Of a DNA stretch of 7,891 nucleotides, positions 6,627 to 7,891 are shown in pieces. The notes below the pieces were generated by a model. The model did no database searches, was not told the origin of the DNA, and worked only from the letters and a program-made list of their open reading frames with translations. Origin of the DNA: Candidatus Ethanoperedens thermophilum (GTDB lineage: Archaea; Halobacteriota; Methanosarcinia; Methanosarcinales; EX4572-44); NCBI GenBank assembly GCA_012910725.1, contig WNEG01000097.1, positions 5,707 to 13,597 on the forward strand. The letters are read 5' to 3'. The position numbers and the translations under genes were made by a program. Positions within the stretch are counted from its first letter, which is position 1; each line of letters starts with the position of its first letter.

Positions 6627-7658
6627 ATGTGCGGACTATTCAAAACCCCAGCTTATGCATATATAACTGCCCGTGTGCGTGCACGAAAGAGAAAACTCAT
6701 CCCTAAAGAGACATATCCCAAGCTACTAAATATGCAACTGCCAGAGATCATCCGATTTATCGAAGAATCAGAATACAAGAAGGATGTTGATGAACTTTCA
6801 GCTAAATTTAAGTCAATAGACCTTCTTGAGCATGCTCTCAGCAGAAGTCTTGGTGCTTCATACAGGAAGTTGATGGACATCTCTCGGGGAGAGGTCAATT
6901 ATCTGATAACAGAATATATGCGTAGATGGGACGTCTGGAATATTAAAACCATACTTCGGGGTAAATACTACGGTGCTTTAGAAGAGGAAATTCTAAACTG
7001 TGTAGTATCAGCAGGTGAACTGCATTATCCAGAGCTTGAATTAATGGCAAAAAAAGAGAATATAGAAGAGGTAATTAGTTCCCTTGAACACACCCCATAT
7101 TATCCAATACTTACAAAGTATGAGGGGGGGATGCTTAACAAGATAGAAGATGAGCTTGACAGGTTATCGTATACACGATTGCTTGATGCTGTTGGCACTT
7201 CCCCCGGGGAAAAACTATTTTTAAAATTCATTCAAACAGAGATAGATGTGAAGAATTTAAAAATACTGTTCAGACTGAAAAAAGCTGGAGTTGAACGTGA
7301 TGTGGTTCAAAATACCTTAATTACCGGTGGTCTGGAGTTGAAAGAATCTGATCTAACCAGGTTATCAGGATTGTCTTTTTCTGAACTTGTTCACTCACTG
7401 GACAGTTATTCATACTGGCGGGCAATATCTGATGTGGTTAGTGATCAGATGACCACGTTAATGGACGTGGATACAAAATTGGATGCTCACCTGATGAATT
7501 ATGCATCACAAATTTCTCACTATTATCCTTTGTCTATACTTCCAGTGCTTGACTATATCCTTAGCAAAAAGATAGAAGTGGACAATCTGCGGGTTATTGC
7601 ACGAGGAAAAGAGCTAAAATTGGCTGATGAGATCATACGAAGCCATCTGGTGATGTAG
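6627..7658 (+). CDS. ahaC: A-type ATP synthase subunit C (central-stalk funnel)
   Basis: Subunit C (homolog of V-ATPase subunit d) sits on the K ring and receives the D-F shaft, joining rotor ring to central stalk. From ATG 6627 the protein has 343 residues, soluble and largely helical. Family signatures include YITARVRARKRKLIPKETY, LLNMQLPEIIRFIEESEYKKDVDEL, a central WNIKTILRGKYYG and, in the last part, TEIDVKNLKILFRLKK and a C-terminal KIEVDNLRVIARGKE that repeats the 'vDnLr-i-rgk' pattern. A frame-compatible TTG at 6615 would overlap ahaE and add four residues (MSDL). The ATG is preferred because GAGTGAT (6617-6623) lies just before it, but both starts are possible. The N-terminus is a little shorter than in many homologs. 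The stop lies in a repeated module that also precedes ahaF. Confidence 0.94.
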   Translation: MCGLFKTPAYAYITARVRARKRKLIPKETYPKLLNMQLPEIIRFIEESEYKKDVDELSAKFKSIDLLEHALSRSLGASYRKLMDISRGEVNYLITEYMRRWDVWNIKTILRGKYYGALEEEILNCVVSAGELHYPELELMAKKENIEEVISSLEHTPYYPILTKYEGGMLNKIEDELDRLSYTRLLDAVGTSPGEKLFLKFIQTEIDVKNLKILFRLKKAGVERDVVQNTLITGGLELKESDLTRLSGLSFSELVHSLDSYSYWRAISDVVSDQMTTLMDVDTKLDAHLMNYASQISHYYPLSILPVLDYILSKKIEVDNLRVIARGKELKLADEIIRSHLVM

Positions 7659-7668
7659 CATGGAATTA
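7649..7668 (+). repeat. 20-base direct repeat, copy 1 (ahaC stop / GGTGAT / ATG module)
   Basis: This copy is identical to 7737-7756. It contains a GGTGAT Shine-Dalgarno core, the ahaC stop TAG, and an ATGGAATTA start (ATG at 7660) two bases further on. The two copies are 88 bases apart. Mismatches begin on both sides, so the exact repeat is 20 bases. Confidence 0.95.
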
Positions 7669-7746
7669 TCAAGAGTTTCAAGAGTTTCAAGAGTTTCAAG
7701 AGTTCCCGGTTGTTTTCTGTACAACGAAGTTGTGCAGGTGATGTAG
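7660..7746 (+). CDS. Mini-ORF of 28 codons between ahaC and ahaF, doubtful coding
   Basis: ATG 7660 follows the ahaC stop by one base and has the same GGTGAT-TAG-C-ATG context as ahaF. The frame reads MELSR, three further VSR units from the 9-base repeat, then VPGCFLYNEVVQVM, and stops at TAG 7744-7746, one base before the ahaF ATG. A ribosome finishing ahaC could reinitiate here and then hand over to ahaF. The peptide resembles no family I know. It is probably a by-product of the repeat expansion, but the frame is kept open across it, because 9-base units preserve frame. Confidence 0.3.
   Translation: MELSRVSRVSRVSRVPGCFLYNEVVQVM
7669..7704 (+). repeat. Four perfect tandem copies of the 9-mer tcaagagtt
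   Basis: Units lie at 7669-7677, 7678-7686, 7687-7695 and 7696-7704 without a mismatch, followed by ccc. The unit is a multiple of three, so gain or loss of copies keeps the mini-ORF open and changes only the ahaC-ahaF spacing. Perfect identity suggests recent expansion by replication slippage (inference). Confidence 0.97.
7719..7735 (+). promoter_or_regulatory. Hairpin just upstream of the ahaF ribosome-binding site
   Basis: The RNA can pair gtacaac (7719-7725) with gttgtgc (7729-7735): seven pairs including one G-U, with a GAA loop. It ends one base before the GGTGAT of ahaF (7737-7742). An alternative pairing uses gttgt at 7709-7713 with acaac at 7721-7725. There is no T-tract after it, so it is not an intrinsic terminator. 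A role in ahaF translation or RNA stability is possible but unproven. Confidence 0.45.
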
Positions 7747-7756
7747 CATGGAATTA
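7737..7756 (+). repeat. 20-base direct repeat, copy 2 (at the ahaF start)
   Basis: Perfect second copy of 7649-7668. It provides GGTGAT as the ahaF ribosome-binding site, the mini-ORF stop TAG and the ahaF ATG (7748). Confidence 0.95.
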
Positions 7757-7891
7757 GCAGTAGTTGGACAGAGTGAATTCACTCTCGGATTTAGACTTGC
7801 AGGAGTTAAAAAAGTGTATGATATAACAGATGATAATTTAATTGAGATAGTGCAGAACACTATGCATAATCCAGAAGTTGGAATCATTGTA
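7748..7891 (+). CDS. ahaF: A-type ATP synthase subunit F (central stalk), 5' part only
   Basis: Subunit F binds subunit D in the rotating central shaft inside A3B3. The 48 visible codons, MELAVVGQSEFTLGFRLAGVKKVYDI..., show the typical beginning of the family: the first beta strand (LAVVG), the FTLGFRLAG turn, an acidic helix (DDNLIEIVQNTM) and the VGIIV strand of its CheY-like fold. Family members are about 100 residues, so roughly half is missing past the right edge. GGTGAT at 7737-7742 lies 5 bases before the ATG. It is separated from ahaC by an 89-base repeat-containing spacer, unlike the tight packing elsewhere in the operon. The next genes expected are ahaA, ahaB and ahaD. Confidence 0.93.
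   Translation, partial: MELAVVGQSEFTLGFRLAGVKKVYDITDDNLIEIVQNTMHNPEVGIIV

Noticed and set aside
7669..7704. CRISPR-like array
   Set aside because: The units are 9 bases and directly abutting, with no spacers, so this is a simple tandem repeat.
7649..7756. Small insertion element with a target-site duplication
   Set aside because: The 88-base segment has no terminal inverted repeats and no transposase. The 20-base repeat covers functional start/stop signals, and slippage or unequal duplication explains it more simply.

Overview
The window reads as part of a euryarchaeal chromosome, most likely from a methanogen or methane-oxidiser related to Methanosarcinales. The grounds are the A1Ao-ATP synthase gene order H-I-K-E-C-F (the Methanosarcina aha order), an archaeal Kae1-type TsaD, a TATA box with a strong Shine-Dalgarno site, and a tRNA gene that does not encode CCA. 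The taxonomic call is inference; no marker here fixes the genus.

Left part (1-3060, minus strand): two genes run leftwards in tandem. The first is a 685-residue CPA2/Kef-type cation:proton antiporter with C-terminal TrkA_N and TrkA_C (RCK) domains. One untranslated base after its stop comes kae1/tsaD, the universal tRNA t6A-modification enzyme. Its conserved core is complete, but it is cut by the window edge where a fused Bud32 kinase would begin if there is one.

Middle (3061-3530): non-coding apart from a tRNA-Val(CAC) gene on the minus strand at 3314-3387. The AT-rich gap to its right is shared with the rightward ATP synthase promoter, a clear TTTATATA box at 3461-3468. The 250 bases between the antiporter and the tRNA hold no convincing gene, only a weak terminator-like structure.

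Right part (3531-7891, plus strand): the A-type ATP synthase operon. It runs ahaH (peripheral-stalk coiled coil), ahaI (membrane stator, homolog of subunit a), ahaK (rotor ring proteolipid), ahaE (peripheral stalk), ahaC (central-stalk funnel) and the start of ahaF (central stalk). The genes are tightly packed, with 1-base to 33-base junctions. The catalytic subunits A and B and subunit D are expected beyond the right edge. Together these genes build the Ao membrane motor and the stalks that couple ion flow to ATP synthesis.

Two places depart from the ordinary. The ahaC-ahaF junction carries an 88-base repeat-generated expansion: a 20-base direct duplication of the stop/Shine-Dalgarno/start module encloses four perfect copies of a 9-mer, a hairpin and a 28-residue mini-ORF. 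The antiporter's TrkA_N domain carries an in-frame tandem duplication of about 22 residues covering one beta-alpha unit of the Rossmann fold. No wholly unknown multi-gene system is visible.
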